A stretch of 64,000 nucleotides of DNA from Opitutaceae bacterium (GCA_024233285.1 JACKPU010000003.1:62001-126000); one strand, 5' to 3'. Counted from the first letter of the stretch, positions 8,335 to 19,142 are shown. Program-made: numbers and translations. Notes: a model not told the origin generated them from the sequence alone.

Positions 8335-8727
8335 TCAAGCGAGCGGGGGACGTTGCCACAATCCCGCCGCGGCGTGTCCCAACCAGACGCCGACCAGGCA
8401 AATCAGCACTGAGCCGATGATGTAGGCGGCGGCCATCGGCCATTCGCCGTCTTTCATCAAGGTGAGTGTTTGCAGGCTGAAGGAGGAAAACGTCGTGTAG
8501 CCGCCGCAGAAGCCGGTCATCAGGAAGAAACGCAGCTGCGGGCTGCCGATGAAGCGATCGCCGATCGTGAGATTGGCCAGGAAGCCGATCAGCACGGAGC
8601 CGATGACATTGACGGCCAGCGTGCCCCAAGGGAATGCACTGGCGGTGCGGGTGTCGATTGCGGTGGACAGCCAGTAGCGGGAAACACTCCCGGCGGCTCC
8701 GCCCAAAGCGATGAGTAGATAGATCAT
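8335..8727 (-). CDS. crcB: Fluoride channel CrcB/Fluc
   Basis: Inner-membrane dual-topology channel that exports fluoride. At 130 residues with four hydrophobic helices it has family length. Signatures are GGAAGSVSRYWLS near the N-terminus, WGTLAVNVIGSVLIG (the Asn of helix 2) and MTGFCGGYTTFSSFS, the break in helix 3 that binds Na+ and holds the Phe residues lining the pore. One gene is present, so it probably forms a homodimer. The fluoride riboswitch directly upstream confirms the role. Confidence 0.96.
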   Translation of the reverse strand: MIYLLIALGGAAGSVSRYWLSTAIDTRTASAFPWGTLAVNVIGSVLIGFLANLTIGDRFIGSPQLRFFLMTGFCGGYTTFSSFSLQTLTLMKDGEWPMAAAYIIGSVLICLVGVWLGHAAAGLWQRPPLA

Positions 8728-8753
8728 GGATGGATGGCTTTTGAGATTTGAAT

Positions 8754-8820
8754 CACAGGAGTCATCAGCCCCGGCGGGGCGGTTTATCCACGGTTGGATC
8801 GGCGGAATCCATCGCCAACC
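8754..8820 (-). ncRNA. Fluoride riboswitch (crcB motif)
   Basis: On the minus strand this reads GGCGATGGATTCCGCC, then AACC with a GC-rich hairpin (CCGCCCCGCCGGGG), then CTGATGACTCCTG. The conserved GGCGAUGG...CGCC and CUGAUG-ACUCCU blocks and their order match the crcB RNA, and the pseudoknotted stems can form. P1 (GGAUU with ACUCC) has one mismatch or a bulge compared with the textbook form. It ends 26 bases before the crcB start, with no U-run between, so control of translation seems more likely than termination. Confidence 0.9.
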
Positions 8821-8892
8821 TCATGGAACCATGTGCGCGCCGATTGGCAAGGCGCGGAAAGTGGTCTGGCCAAGCGCGGGGCGATTTGCATC

Positions 8893-10530
8893 GTGAGCGA
8901 TGTGCGCCGCCTGTTGTTCATGATCCTGTTCTGCCTGCCGGCGGTGTCTTGGCTGCACGGCGGCCTGGCGGAGAAGGTGGTGATTCTGGCGAATTCGCAG
9001 GACGAGGATTCGATGCGTATCGCGCGGCACTACGCGGCGAAGCGCGGCGTGCCGGAAGCGAACATCGTGGCCCTGCCGATGCCGACGGTGGAGACGATCA
9101 ACTGGCGCGACTTTGTGCTGACGATTTGGCAGCCCCTTCAGGATGAGTTGATGCAACGGGAGCGTATTGATGGCACGGCGTTCAAGCTGTTTGACGACGC
9201 GGGACGAAGGAAAGTCGCGGTTTCGGGGCACGACATTTCCTATCTGGTGATTTGTCGCGGAGTGCCGTTGCGCATCAATCACAATGCGGAGTTGTTGACC
9301 ACGCCCAGCGGCCGGGAAGACCGCCCGGAATTGCGCACGAATCGTGCTTCGGTGGATGCCGAGCTGAGCCTGCTGGCCTACGGCCCCTACAATATCAACG
9401 GTTTCGTGCACAACCCGTTGTTTCGCGTCAAGGAACCCTCGCTTTTGACGGAAAAGATGATCGTCAAGGTCGCCCGGCTCGATGGCCCGCAATACGACGA
9501 CGTCATTGCGCTGATCAACCGCACGCTTGAGGCCGAAAAAAACGGCCTGATCGGTCGCGGCTATGTCGATGTGCGTGGACCGCATCGCCAGGGAAACCAG
9601 TGGATGGAACTGATCGTGGACAAACTCCAGGCGATGCATTTTGCGCCGGAGGTAAACCAAGAGTCGGGAACCTTTCCGATGGGAACCCGTTTTGATCAGC
9701 CGGCGCTCTATTTTGGGTGGTATGCCGGCAAGGCGAACGGCCCGTTTCTGTTGCCGGGCTTCCGTTTCGCCCCCGGGGCCATTGCGGTGCATATTCACAG
9801 TTATTCGGCCGCAACCTTGCGCTCGGACAGTGCCGGGTGGTGCGGCCCGCTGATCGCGCGGGGCGCCGCGGTCACGACCGGAGCGGTTTTTGAGCCCTAC
9901 CTCCAGTTCATGCATTATCCGCATCTCATGCTTGAAGCCCTGGCCCGAGGGAAAAACGTGGGCGATGCGGCCTACTACGCGCTCGCGAGCTTGAGCTGGC
10001 AGAATGTGCTGATTGGCGATCCGCTCTATCAACCCTTTCTGCGCGGACTGGATGAACAGTGGTTGCAACGCACGCACCTGGCTCCCCGGCAGCGGCCCTA
10101 TGTGGCTTTGCGCGAAATGCAGCGTTTGGATGAGGCGGGGTTGGATGACGAAGCCTTGGCGGTTGGGCAGGCGGAGCAGGCAGCCCAGCCCAGCCTCGTG
10201 ATGGGAGTCCAGCTCGCCGAAATGTTCTTGGCGCGGGAAGATGCCGCCGGCGCGATTCAAGCTTTGGGATTCGCCCCGCTCCTCAAACAGGTGGTGGCGA
10301 ATGACTGGGTCCTGCTCCAACGCGCGGGGGATTTGCTTGAAGAGGCCGGGGATAAACCGGCGGCGTTGCGCGTTTACGGCCGACTCTTCGAGCAACCGCA
10401 GGTGCCGGATGTTTTGCGCATCGAATGGCTGCGCCGTGGAGTGCGGTTGGCGAGCGCCGCCGGGGACGTGCAACGGGCGATGGCGTGGGAGCAGGAAGCC
10501 AATCGGCTGGCCGCCGAGACAAAAAAATAG
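8893..10530 (+). CDS. TIGR03790-type exported protein with TPR-like C-terminus
   Basis: A 545-residue protein of unknown function. After a signal peptide (RRLLFMILFCLPAVSWLHGG) comes VVILANSQDEDSMRIARHYA, then RGVPEANIVALPMP and DISYLVICRGVPLRI. A residue pattern of 'N-x2-D-x2-S-x-x-I-A-x-x-Y' and 'R-x-V/I-P-x-x-N' is what I recall for TIGR03790, which is known from Planctomycetota, Verrucomicrobiota and Acidobacteriota. About residues 410-545 are Ala-rich helical pairs of TPR type. The frame is open from 8794, but that part overlaps the riboswitch region; the GTG at 8893 (or 8902) gives a normal signal peptide. Confidence 0.8.
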   Translation: MSDVRRLLFMILFCLPAVSWLHGGLAEKVVILANSQDEDSMRIARHYAAKRGVPEANIVALPMPTVETINWRDFVLTIWQPLQDELMQRERIDGTAFKLFDDAGRRKVAVSGHDISYLVICRGVPLRINHNAELLTTPSGREDRPELRTNRASVDAELSLLAYGPYNINGFVHNPLFRVKEPSLLTEKMIVKVARLDGPQYDDVIALINRTLEAEKNGLIGRGYVDVRGPHRQGNQWMELIVDKLQAMHFAPEVNQESGTFPMGTRFDQPALYFGWYAGKANGPFLLPGFRFAPGAIAVHIHSYSAATLRSDSAGWCGPLIARGAAVTTGAVFEPYLQFMHYPHLMLEALARGKNVGDAAYYALASLSWQNVLIGDPLYQPFLRGLDEQWLQRTHLAPRQRPYVALREMQRLDEAGLDDEALAVGQAEQAAQPSLVMGVQLAEMFLAREDAAGAIQALGFAPLLKQVVANDWVLLQRAGDLLEEAGDKPAALRVYGRLFEQPQVPDVLRIEWLRRGVRLASAAGDVQRAMAWEQEANRLAAETKK

Positions 10531-10549
10531 GGCGGACTCGTGTCCGCCC
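10521..10549 (-). terminator. Intrinsic terminator after clpP
   Basis: On the minus strand GGGCGGAC-ACGA-GTCCGCCC is an 8-bp perfect stem followed by TA and seven T residues. It lies 30 bases past the clpP stop, and its T-run overlaps the last codons of the convergent TIGR03790 gene. Confidence 0.85.
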
Positions 10550-10578
10550 CATGAGGGTTGCCGTTGGTTTTCCGCGGC

Positions 10579-11226
10579 TCAGACTTTGTCGACGATCTTG
10601 TCGGCCAGACCGTATTCAATGGCCTCTTTTGCGTTGAGGTAGAAATCGCGATCGGTGTCGCGCGTGATGCGCTCAAGCGGCTGTCCGGAGGCTTCGGCCA
10701 GGATCTGATTCAGTTCGGCCCGGAGCTTTTCCATTTCTTGGGCTTGAATGTTGATGTCCGTGGCCGGACCGATGAATCGACCGGAAATCAGCGGTTGGTG
10801 GATAAGCACGCGGGAATGCGGGTAGAGCAGACGCCGGCCTTTTTTTGCGCCGCTAAGCAGGATCGAGCCCATCGATGCGGCCATGCCTGTCACGACGATG
10901 GTGACGGGTGAGGTGATCAATTGCATGGTGTCGTAAACCGCCATGCCGGCCGTGATGGAGCCACCCGGGGTGTTGATGTAGAAAATGATCTCCTTGCCGG
11001 GATCGGAGGCCTCGAGAAACAGCAGCTTCTCGGTGAGATCCTTGGCGGTTTCATCGGTGACGGCACCCCAGAGGAAAATTTTACGCTGTTGCAGGAATTT
11101 CTTCTGGATCTGCGCGGCGATGGGCATCGGGTTTTTGGCGGCGACGGTTTCCTCGTCGTCATCCTCGTCATCATCGGCACGGGGCAGGGGTTCGTGCAGA
11201 CCGGGCTGGAGATTGGCAAAATGCAT
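10579..11226 (-). CDS. clpP: ATP-dependent Clp protease proteolytic subunit
   Basis: Serine peptidase ring that degrades proteins fed by ClpX or ClpA/C. The catalytic triad is intact: Ser in TGMAASMGSILLS, His in SRVLIHQPLISG and Asp in ITRDTDRDFYLNA. The core FLWGAVTDETAKDLTEKLLF, INTPGGSITAGMAVYDTMQ is typical. With the ATG at 11226 the product is 215 residues. An upstream start in the same frame would overlap the TPR gene by 73 bases and is not favoured. The N-terminus carries an unusual acidic run (DDDEDDDEE), possibly a propeptide or an altered axial region. No clpX is adjacent; it is last in the run behind suf. Confidence 0.95.
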   Translation of the reverse strand: MHFANLQPGLHEPLPRADDDEDDDEETVAAKNPMPIAAQIQKKFLQQRKIFLWGAVTDETAKDLTEKLLFLEASDPGKEIIFYINTPGGSITAGMAVYDTMQLITSPVTIVVTGMAASMGSILLSGAKKGRRLLYPHSRVLIHQPLISGRFIGPATDINIQAQEMEKLRAELNQILAEASGQPLERITRDTDRDFYLNAKEAIEYGLADKIVDKV

Positions 11227-11276
11227 AGGGTGCAAAGCGTGCGGGTGAGGCGGCAATTGGCAAGCCGCGGACGCGA

Positions 11277-12932
11277 TTACTGCGCGGCGGCGATTTGCAG
11301 GCGCCGGCGCAGGTCGGGCGGCAGGTTCAGGTTGTCCTGCGCCTGCCAAATGCGGGCGATGAGTTCGACCGGCTTGGGGTTGAGATTGAGCAGGGTGGGT
11401 AGATTGGTCCTCACGGCATCCCAGGATTGCTGTTCGAGATCATCGCTGACCAAGGTGGCCAGAAACGTGACCTCGCCGGGATTGCGTTCAACCAACGCCT
11501 GGCGAAGTCGCCGGGTTTCCGCTTGCAACCCCATTGATTCCAACTGCGTGGCCAGAAGAACGGCATTGGGCGTAAACGCGGAGCTCTGTTGGGTGAAGAA
11601 CTGGTTGAGCCATGTCTGGCCTTCGGTCGGTTGATTGAGCCCGAAGCTGGCCCAGGCGCGCGCCGCGCTAAGGGCGACCTGAATCGAGTCGCCCAAAGCA
11701 GGGTAATCGCCGAGGAAAGCGGCGGTTTGCAACGCCTGCTGGTAATCGCCGGAGCGACATTGGTTTTGCAGGTGGGCCAGCATCAATCGCGGGCTCTTGC
11801 GGCCATCAGTATCGACGGGGGAGTGCTCGAGAATCAATTGCGTCAGCTCCGGCTCGTTGATTTGTCCGGCCGTGGCGGCGAGCAGGAGCAGGGCGCGTTC
11901 GTCGGCGCTGAATTGCGCAAGAAAATCATCACGTTCGCGCTGAAAGGCGGCCTGATCGCCGGCTTGGTGCAGCAACGCAATCAAGTCCACGCGGGCCCCC
12001 GGGCTGTCGGGGCGGAGCAGCACCCGGCTCACCGCGATGCGTCGGGCTTCGTCGATGCGGCCGTCTTCGCGATAGAGTCGCACGAGCATGATGCCGGCCA
12101 ATTCATTGCCGGGCTGCATTGCGAGGATTTGCTCCAGTCGCTGAATCCCGTTGGAGCGATGGCCGGAAGCGAGGTCGACTTCCGCCAGCATGATCTGACC
12201 GTTGGGGGTTTGAACCAGATTCCATTTGGTCAACAAAGTCCGGGCTTCATCGTAGCGGCCCAGCCGGGTGGCCGCCTTGATCTGGGCCCGGACGATTTCA
12301 CGGCTGGATGCGCTGCCATCAGGGTCCGCCGGTAGCAAAGATTCGCACAGTTCCCGGATGCGTTCATGCCGACGCTCGAATTCGAGCAACTTGAGCAAGG
12401 TCCGCAGATACTCCGGATCGGTTTTACCGTGGGACAAACCCTCTTCCAGGAGATTGATCGCCGTATCCGGGCGTCCGATCTGGTGGTAAAACGCCGCAAG
12501 ATCGCGTCGCGCCACCAGGTTTTCCGGGTTGTTGGCGACGGCGGTGCGGAGACTGGAAATGGCTTTGGGCCAGGCACCGGCTTCCAATTGTTTCTTGGCA
12601 TTGGCGTAAGCGTGATCGCTCAGGGTTTCGCGATAGTGACGGTGCCGCAGCGGATAGAAGGCAATGTCAAGATAGGACGCCGCTTTGATACCGCGCTTGT
12701 ATTTGACGAAGGCCCACGCCGCGCCCGCGAGCCCGAGCCAGCCGACGATGGCGAGCACCACCGCGACCTTCCACACCCGGGACCAGAGGATGAACACCTT
12801 GATGCCATCGCTGGTGTTGAGTCGCACCCAGAGCTTGCCGCGCCATGCGGGGTCCTTGGGGTCGAAGGTTACGGTTTTTCGCCGGGAGCGTTCCACGCGC
12901 AGGTTATCGGCGAACTGGCCGGCGAACCGCAA
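11277..12932 (-). CDS. Membrane-anchored TPR protein
   Basis: A 551-residue protein with a basic N-terminal stretch, one transmembrane helix at about residues 54-75 (VAVVLAIVGWLGLAGAAWAF) and then a long array of tetratricopeptide repeats, for example WPKAISSLRTAVANNPENLV and RPDTAINLLEEGLSHGKTDP. TPR arrays are scaffolds for protein contacts; the partner is unknown. It begins 12 bases after sufT and is followed by clpP after 50 bases, so it probably belongs to the same transcript. A direct role in Fe-S assembly is not shown by the sequence. Confidence 0.85.
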   Translation of the reverse strand: MRFAGQFADNLRVERSRRKTVTFDPKDPAWRGKLWVRLNTSDGIKVFILWSRVWKVAVVLAIVGWLGLAGAAWAFVKYKRGIKAASYLDIAFYPLRHRHYRETLSDHAYANAKKQLEAGAWPKAISSLRTAVANNPENLVARRDLAAFYHQIGRPDTAINLLEEGLSHGKTDPEYLRTLLKLLEFERRHERIRELCESLLPADPDGSASSREIVRAQIKAATRLGRYDEARTLLTKWNLVQTPNGQIMLAEVDLASGHRSNGIQRLEQILAMQPGNELAGIMLVRLYREDGRIDEARRIAVSRVLLRPDSPGARVDLIALLHQAGDQAAFQRERDDFLAQFSADERALLLLAATAGQINEPELTQLILEHSPVDTDGRKSPRLMLAHLQNQCRSGDYQQALQTAAFLGDYPALGDSIQVALSAARAWASFGLNQPTEGQTWLNQFFTQQSSAFTPNAVLLATQLESMGLQAETRRLRQALVERNPGEVTFLATLVSDDLEQQSWDAVRTNLPTLLNLNPKPVELIARIWQAQDNLNLPPDLRRRLQIAAAQ

Positions 12933-12944
12933 GCGGCATCGTTG

Positions 12945-13490
12945 TTAGATCAAGCCGAGCTTCATCTTACCTTCCTCGGAGATCATGGACTGATTCCAAG
13001 GTGGTTCCCAGGTGATCCGCACGTCGGCCTCGTCCACGCCGGGCACGAGCAAAATCTTCGACTTGGCGTCCTCGGCGATGGCCGGGCCCATGCCGCAGCC
13101 GGGGGCGGTCAGCGTCATGGCGACGAGCACCTTGTAGGCGTTGTCCTCCTTTTTCTCGATGTCCATCGAGTAAACCAGACCGAGATCGACGATGTTCACC
13201 GGAATCTCGGGATCGAACACCTTGCGCAATTGCGCCCAGACGGTTTCCGGGTCGGGCGAACCATCCGCGAGGGCAGCGGCTTCGATCTTGGCTTCGATGA
13301 CTTCTTCGCCCAGCGCGTCACCGTCCTTGCCGTCGATGCGGAACAGGCCGAAATCGGTCTGCACGGTGTAACTGCCGCCGAGCGTCTGGTGAATGAAGAG
13401 CTTGGTGCCCTCGGCCAGGGTCTGCTTGTCACCGGAGGGAATTTGCGTGGCGGTCACTTCGCGGGAGAGGGTGCGTTCCTTGTTCGACAT
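12945..13490 (-). CDS. sufT: Fe-S assembly protein SufT
   Basis: Maturation factor of the SUF pathway with a DUF59/MIP18 domain. The 181-residue protein has an N-terminal part with IHQTLGGSYTVQTDFGLFRI, as in the long SufT form (TIGR03406-like), then the DUF59 core: KVFDPEIPVNIVDLGLVYSM, VAMTLTAPGCGMGPAIAEDA with the conserved Cys, and RITWEPPWNQSMISEEGK. It is 17 bases downstream of sufD. In this group the Fe-S pathway usually needs it for cluster transfer under stress. Confidence 0.93.
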   Translation of the reverse strand: MSNKERTLSREVTATQIPSGDKQTLAEGTKLFIHQTLGGSYTVQTDFGLFRIDGKDGDALGEEVIEAKIEAAALADGSPDPETVWAQLRKVFDPEIPVNIVDLGLVYSMDIEKKEDNAYKVLVAMTLTAPGCGMGPAIAEDAKSKILLVPGVDEADVRITWEPPWNQSMISEEGKMKLGLI

Positions 13491-13507
13491 GATGTGGCTC
13501 CGAACGG

Positions 13508-14821
13508 TTAGAGTTTTTTGAATTTGTCCTGAATGAAGGTGCCGAGAGCGTCGTGTAGATTTTGATCGGTGAGCTTGTTGAGCACCCGTTCAAAAAAGCC
13601 AAACACCAGCAATTCATGAGATTGTTGGGCCGGGATACCGCGCGCCTGCAGGTAATACAGTTGTTCCGGATCGATCCGGGAACTGGTGGCACCGTGCGTG
13701 CATTTCACGTCGTTGGCTTGAATTTCAAGGCCGGGCAACGAATCCGCCGAGGCTTCCTCGCTGAGCATGAGATTGCGGTTGCTTTGGTAGGCGTCGGTCT
13801 TCTGGGCGTCGGCGTCGACCACGATCAGCCCGGAGAAAATGGTGTGGGCTTGGTGGAGCAGCGCGTTCTTGTAGAGCAGATTCGACGATGTGTGCGGCGC
13901 CGCGTGCGTTTGCAGCGTGCGCAGGTCGAACTCTTGTTTGCCGTGCGCAACGGTCAGTGAACACATTTCGCTGTGCGCGCCGGGCGCGAGCATGCGGCTG
14001 TGCGACTCGTGGCGGACTTGCTGGCCGCCGAGGTGCAAGTTGACCGAGAGCACGCGAGCGTCGCGTTCGACGGCGATGGAGTTGGTTTGAAATGCGAGGG
14101 TGTTCTCCGACCAGTTTTGCACGCCGACGTAATTGAGCTGCGAACCGGGGCCGGCGTGCAGGTCGTTAACGCCGGAGACGAGGTGCGCCTCTTGGGCCGA
14201 AGCGGACACGAAGTATTCCACAAGGGTAGCCTTGGCGTGGTCTTCCAAGATGACGAGTGTGTGCGGGAACGCGGCCTTGTGGTCGCCCGAGAGCGTGTGC
14301 TGCACGACGATCGGCGCTTCGATCTCCACGCCCTTGGGCACGAACAGCACGGCGCCGGTGGCGGTGAAGGCGGTGTTGAGCGCGACGAACTTTTCACTGC
14401 CGAGGTTGGCCGGGTGTTTCTGGAAGTAGCGGCGCACAAGATCGCCGTGGTCGCGCAGCGCTTCATTGAGCGGCGCGAAGATCACGCCTTTGGCGGCGAG
14501 ATCGGCGGGCAGGGTGCTGCGATCAATCACCTGACGATTTGAAAACGTCATTTCCGCCGCGTGCGTGAAATCGGGCAGGTGCGGCACATGGGTGGCGGCC
14601 TCTTCGGGCAGAATGTAGCCCTCGAGGTCGAGGCCCTTGAGGTTGGAAAAGCGCCAGCGCTCGTCGCTGCGTGAGGGCATCGGCAGGGCGTTGTATTGAT
14701 TCCAGGCGGCCTTCTTGGCTTCGAGCCACCAATCGGGCAGCGCGGCGCGCTGGGACAAATGGACGGCGAAGCGTTCGCTGTTGAGGCCGGTGGACATGGT
14801 GGAGTTGGGCAAAGCGGACAT
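13508..14821 (-). CDS. sufD: Fe-S cluster assembly protein SufD
   Basis: Partner of SufB in the SufBC2D scaffold on which new Fe-S clusters are built. The 437-residue protein has a variable N-terminal half and the right-handed β-helix core, ending with the family block DVKCTHGATSSRIDPEQLYY, the sequence LQARGIPAQQSHELLVFGFF and a helical tail. The conserved Cys and His of the KCTHGA motif are present. It lies 31 bases after sufB. Confidence 0.95.
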   Translation of the reverse strand: MSALPNSTMSTGLNSERFAVHLSQRAALPDWWLEAKKAAWNQYNALPMPSRSDERWRFSNLKGLDLEGYILPEEAATHVPHLPDFTHAAEMTFSNRQVIDRSTLPADLAAKGVIFAPLNEALRDHGDLVRRYFQKHPANLGSEKFVALNTAFTATGAVLFVPKGVEIEAPIVVQHTLSGDHKAAFPHTLVILEDHAKATLVEYFVSASAQEAHLVSGVNDLHAGPGSQLNYVGVQNWSENTLAFQTNSIAVERDARVLSVNLHLGGQQVRHESHSRMLAPGAHSEMCSLTVAHGKQEFDLRTLQTHAAPHTSSNLLYKNALLHQAHTIFSGLIVVDADAQKTDAYQSNRNLMLSEEASADSLPGLEIQANDVKCTHGATSSRIDPEQLYYLQARGIPAQQSHELLVFGFFERVLNKLTDQNLHDALGTFIQDKFKKL

Positions 14822-14852
14822 GCGGGATGCTGAGTGCGGGTTGACGGCGGGA

Positions 14853-16295
<1,443 letters not shown>

Positions 16296-16302
16296 GGCGG
16301 AT

Positions 16303-17058
<756 letters not shown>

Positions 17059-17069
17059 GTGAAATGCGA

Positions 17070-17510
17070 TCAGTTGTTGGCGGCTTCCGGCACGGTGCGG
17101 CCGCGGAAGCTGATTTCGATGGAGGAAGCGTTGTAGCCAGGCGGCAGGATGGCCTTGACCCGGTCGAGCAGGTCCGGCGGCAGGTCGATATCGTGGGTCG
17201 AACCGGCTTCGTCGTCGTGAAAGTGGGCGTGGGGCCGCAGGTTGGGGCAGTAGCGCGTCGGTTCGCGGTCGAAGTTGACCGCCCGGACAAGATTGCAGCC
17301 CACAAGAGTCTCCAGGCAGTTGTAAACGGTTGCCAATGAAATAGTAGGAAGCTCGGCTTTGACGCGGGCGTAAACCTCGTCCGCCGTGGGATGATCCCGT
17401 TTGTTGAGCAAAATACTGTAGATGACTTCGCGCTGCGGGGTGGAGCGCAGGCCGCTGTCGGCCAGAGTTTGGGCGAAGTTCTCTTGGGGAACTGTAGTGG
17501 AGTCGGACAT
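17070..17510 (-). CDS. Fur-family transcriptional regulator heading the suf operon
   Basis: Metal- or peroxide-sensing repressor of the Fur/PerR superfamily, 146 residues. The winged helix is clear: RSTPQREVIYSILLNKRDHP, then ISLATVYNCLETLVGCNLV. The C-terminal dimer and metal domain keeps PHAHFHDDEAGSTHDIDL but lacks the two C-x2-C pairs that bind structural zinc in most relatives; the only cysteines are in YNCLE, VGCN and RYCPN. It is first in the suf operon, and two palindromes lie upstream of its own start, so it probably regulates itself and suf. Whether it senses iron, peroxide or cluster status is open. Confidence 0.9.
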   Translation of the reverse strand: MSDSTTVPQENFAQTLADSGLRSTPQREVIYSILLNKRDHPTADEVYARVKAELPTISLATVYNCLETLVGCNLVRAVNFDREPTRYCPNLRPHAHFHDDEAGSTHDIDLPPDLLDRVKAILPPGYNASSIEISFRGRTVPEAANN

Positions 17511-17533
17511 GTTAAGAGTGATTGTTCAGCGAA

Positions 17534-17548
17534 TTGGAATGGTTCTAA
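17534..17548. promoter_or_regulatory. Fur/PerR-type operator, proximal, suf promoter
   Basis: TTGGAATGGTTCTAA is a 7-1-7 palindrome (TTrGAAy/rTTCyAA), 23 bases before the regulator start. It resembles PerR-type boxes (TTATAATNATTATAA pattern) more than the TGAGAA boxes at 1481-1546. Confidence 0.6.
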
Positions 17549-17562
17549 ATCGCAAGTGGGAA

Positions 17563-17577
17563 TTAGAATAATTCCAA
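17563..17577. promoter_or_regulatory. Fur/PerR-type operator, distal, suf promoter
   Basis: TTAGAATAATTCCAA is a second 7-1-7 palindrome with one imperfect pair in its arms. Its centre is 29 bases from that of the proximal box. Together they form a two-site operator in front of the Fur-family gene. Confidence 0.65.
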
Positions 17578-17626
17578 AGAAACTTGGCTCGGACAGTCAT
17601 GGTGCGCCGGCCTTCCTCGGCGGCAG

Positions 17627-18166
17627 TTAGCCAACCCAAAACCAATGCCACGGCTCATAGGTGAAGCCCGCGGGATTGTTCGGGGGGAATGACAGGCGAA
17701 AGCCGAAACGGGGCGCATTCCCTTGCAGCCATGCGTAGGCGGGGGTTTTGGCGAAACGCGCCTCGAGTTCCTGATCCTCAGGCGTGGCGATATCCAATGC
17801 GCGCCCGGTGTGATGTTCGCTGTAGCCGGGGGCGGCCATGATCGTGAGAATGTCGCCGATGCGCTGTCCGGCGACGAGTTTTCGGCGGATGAGTTCGGCT
17901 TGGCGAACGATGCTGCGGTGACCGGAAAGCGCGCAAAGCCCGAGGCCGGCGTCCTGGGCCGCGGATTGCATCGCGCGCCACGCCGTTGCGGCGGGGCTGA
18001 TTAGTCGAACGGGCGTGCCATCGGGTTTGGTCGTGACGACGACCAAATCCTCCGCCGTTGCGTCGGGATGGAAGAGCAAGCCGCGGCTTGCCGCATAGTC
18101 AGCCGGAATCCCGAGTTCGCGGTGGAGCTCGGCGAGATCGGGCGGAACCTTGAACGCTTCGGCCAA
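17627..18166 (-). CDS. D-alanyl-D-alanine carboxypeptidase, VanY/M15B family
   Basis: Zinc peptidase expected to trim D-Ala from peptidoglycan stem peptides. The 179-residue protein shows the M15B pattern: ALSGHRSIVRQAELI, GYSEHHTGRALDI (His and Asp zinc ligands) and YEPWHWFWVG (catalytic and zinc-binding region). I see no signal peptide, which is unusual for a wall enzyme, so the start could lie upstream or the protein could act on recycled peptides. It follows the aldo/keto reductase after 7 bases. Confidence 0.87.
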   Translation of the reverse strand: MAEAFKVPPDLAELHRELGIPADYAASRGLLFHPDATAEDLVVVTTKPDGTPVRLISPAATAWRAMQSAAQDAGLGLCALSGHRSIVRQAELIRRKLVAGQRIGDILTIMAAPGYSEHHTGRALDIATPEDQELEARFAKTPAYAWLQGNAPRFGFRLSFPPNNPAGFTYEPWHWFWVG

Positions 18167-18173
18167 GGTGACG

Positions 18174-19142
18174 TCAGGCCGGCGAAAAGTCCTTCACGTG
18201 CAGCCGGCGGGCTTCGGCGAGTTCCTCGGCGGTGAATGGCGCGGCGTCGGAAGCGCGTGCGCAATCGAGGATTTCATCGAGCTTGCGCGAGCCGGAGAGC
18301 ACAGTGGTCACGTGGGGATTGTCGATCACCCAACGCATGGCGGCCTGCGCCATCGACGTGATGTCCTTACGAACGAGCAGGGCCTTGTAGCGGTCGGTCG
18401 TGGCAACGCGCTCGATGATTTCTTCGCGCGAGTAGCGCGAGTTGAGCGAGCCGGCCGGGAATACGGTTTCCTTGGTGAACACGCCAGCGAGAAACCCATT
18501 GGCCAGCGACTCGCGGGCGACGATGCCCACGCCGAGGCTGCCGAGTTCGTTGAGAATCGGTTCCCATTCGCGATACGTCAGGCTGTAGGCGATCTGGGCG
18601 ACATCGATGCGGCCTTCCTTGGCCCATGTCCGGGTCATTTCGCCGGTGCCTTCGATAAAGCCGGTGGAAGTGCCGACGTAGCGGACTTTGCCGCTCTGTT
18701 TCAGCTTCGCCATCGCGGCCCAGACGTCGTCGTTGATCTTGTCCGGGTGGGTGGGCGAGTGGAAGAACAGCACGTCGAGGCGATCAGTGCCGAGGCGCTT
18801 GAGACTTTGTTCGACCGACCATACGAGCGTTTCGCCATCGAAGAGTTCGTTAGTGTGCACGCGCGAATGATAGCGGCCGAACTTGGTGGCGATGGTGACC
18901 TTGTCGCGATCCGCGCCGAGCCCGGCGCCGAGCACCTGTTCCGCAATACCGTCGGCTTCCTTGGTGCCATAGAGCGGCGCGGTGTCGAAAAACGTGATGC
19001 CCGCATCAAGAGCGCCGCGAATGGCGCGGTTGGCGTCGTTGGCGTCGACCGCGCCGTAGATTGACGGCGAGCCGAAGGCCCAGGTGCCGAGACTGACTTC
19101 GCTGACGTTGAGACCGGTGCGGCCGAGTTTGCGGTATTTCAT
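18174..19142 (-). CDS. Aldo/keto reductase
   Basis: NADPH-dependent oxidoreductase of the AKR superfamily, 322 residues from the ATG at 19142 (MKYRKLGRTGLNVSEVSLGT). Family features are the FFDTAPLYG catalytic Asp/Tyr region, KVTIATKFG (Lys), LFFHSPTHPDKIND where His is usual, and the C-terminal cofactor site TTVLSGSRKLDEILD. The substrate cannot be read. The upstream creatininase-like gene ends one base before it, so the two are surely coupled. Confidence 0.92.
   Translation of the reverse strand: MKYRKLGRTGLNVSEVSLGTWAFGSPSIYGAVDANDANRAIRGALDAGITFFDTAPLYGTKEADGIAEQVLGAGLGADRDKVTIATKFGRYHSRVHTNELFDGETLVWSVEQSLKRLGTDRLDVLFFHSPTHPDKINDDVWAAMAKLKQSGKVRYVGTSTGFIEGTGEMTRTWAKEGRIDVAQIAYSLTYREWEPILNELGSLGVGIVARESLANGFLAGVFTKETVFPAGSLNSRYSREEIIERVATTDRYKALLVRKDITSMAQAAMRWVIDNPHVTTVLSGSRKLDEILDCARASDAAPFTAEELAEARRLHVKDFSPA

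Noticed and set aside
8821..10473. Open frame of 550 codons on the minus strand opposite the TIGR03790 gene.
   Set aside because: The plus-strand product has a signal peptide and family motifs; the minus-strand one is His/Arg/Gln-rich without structure.
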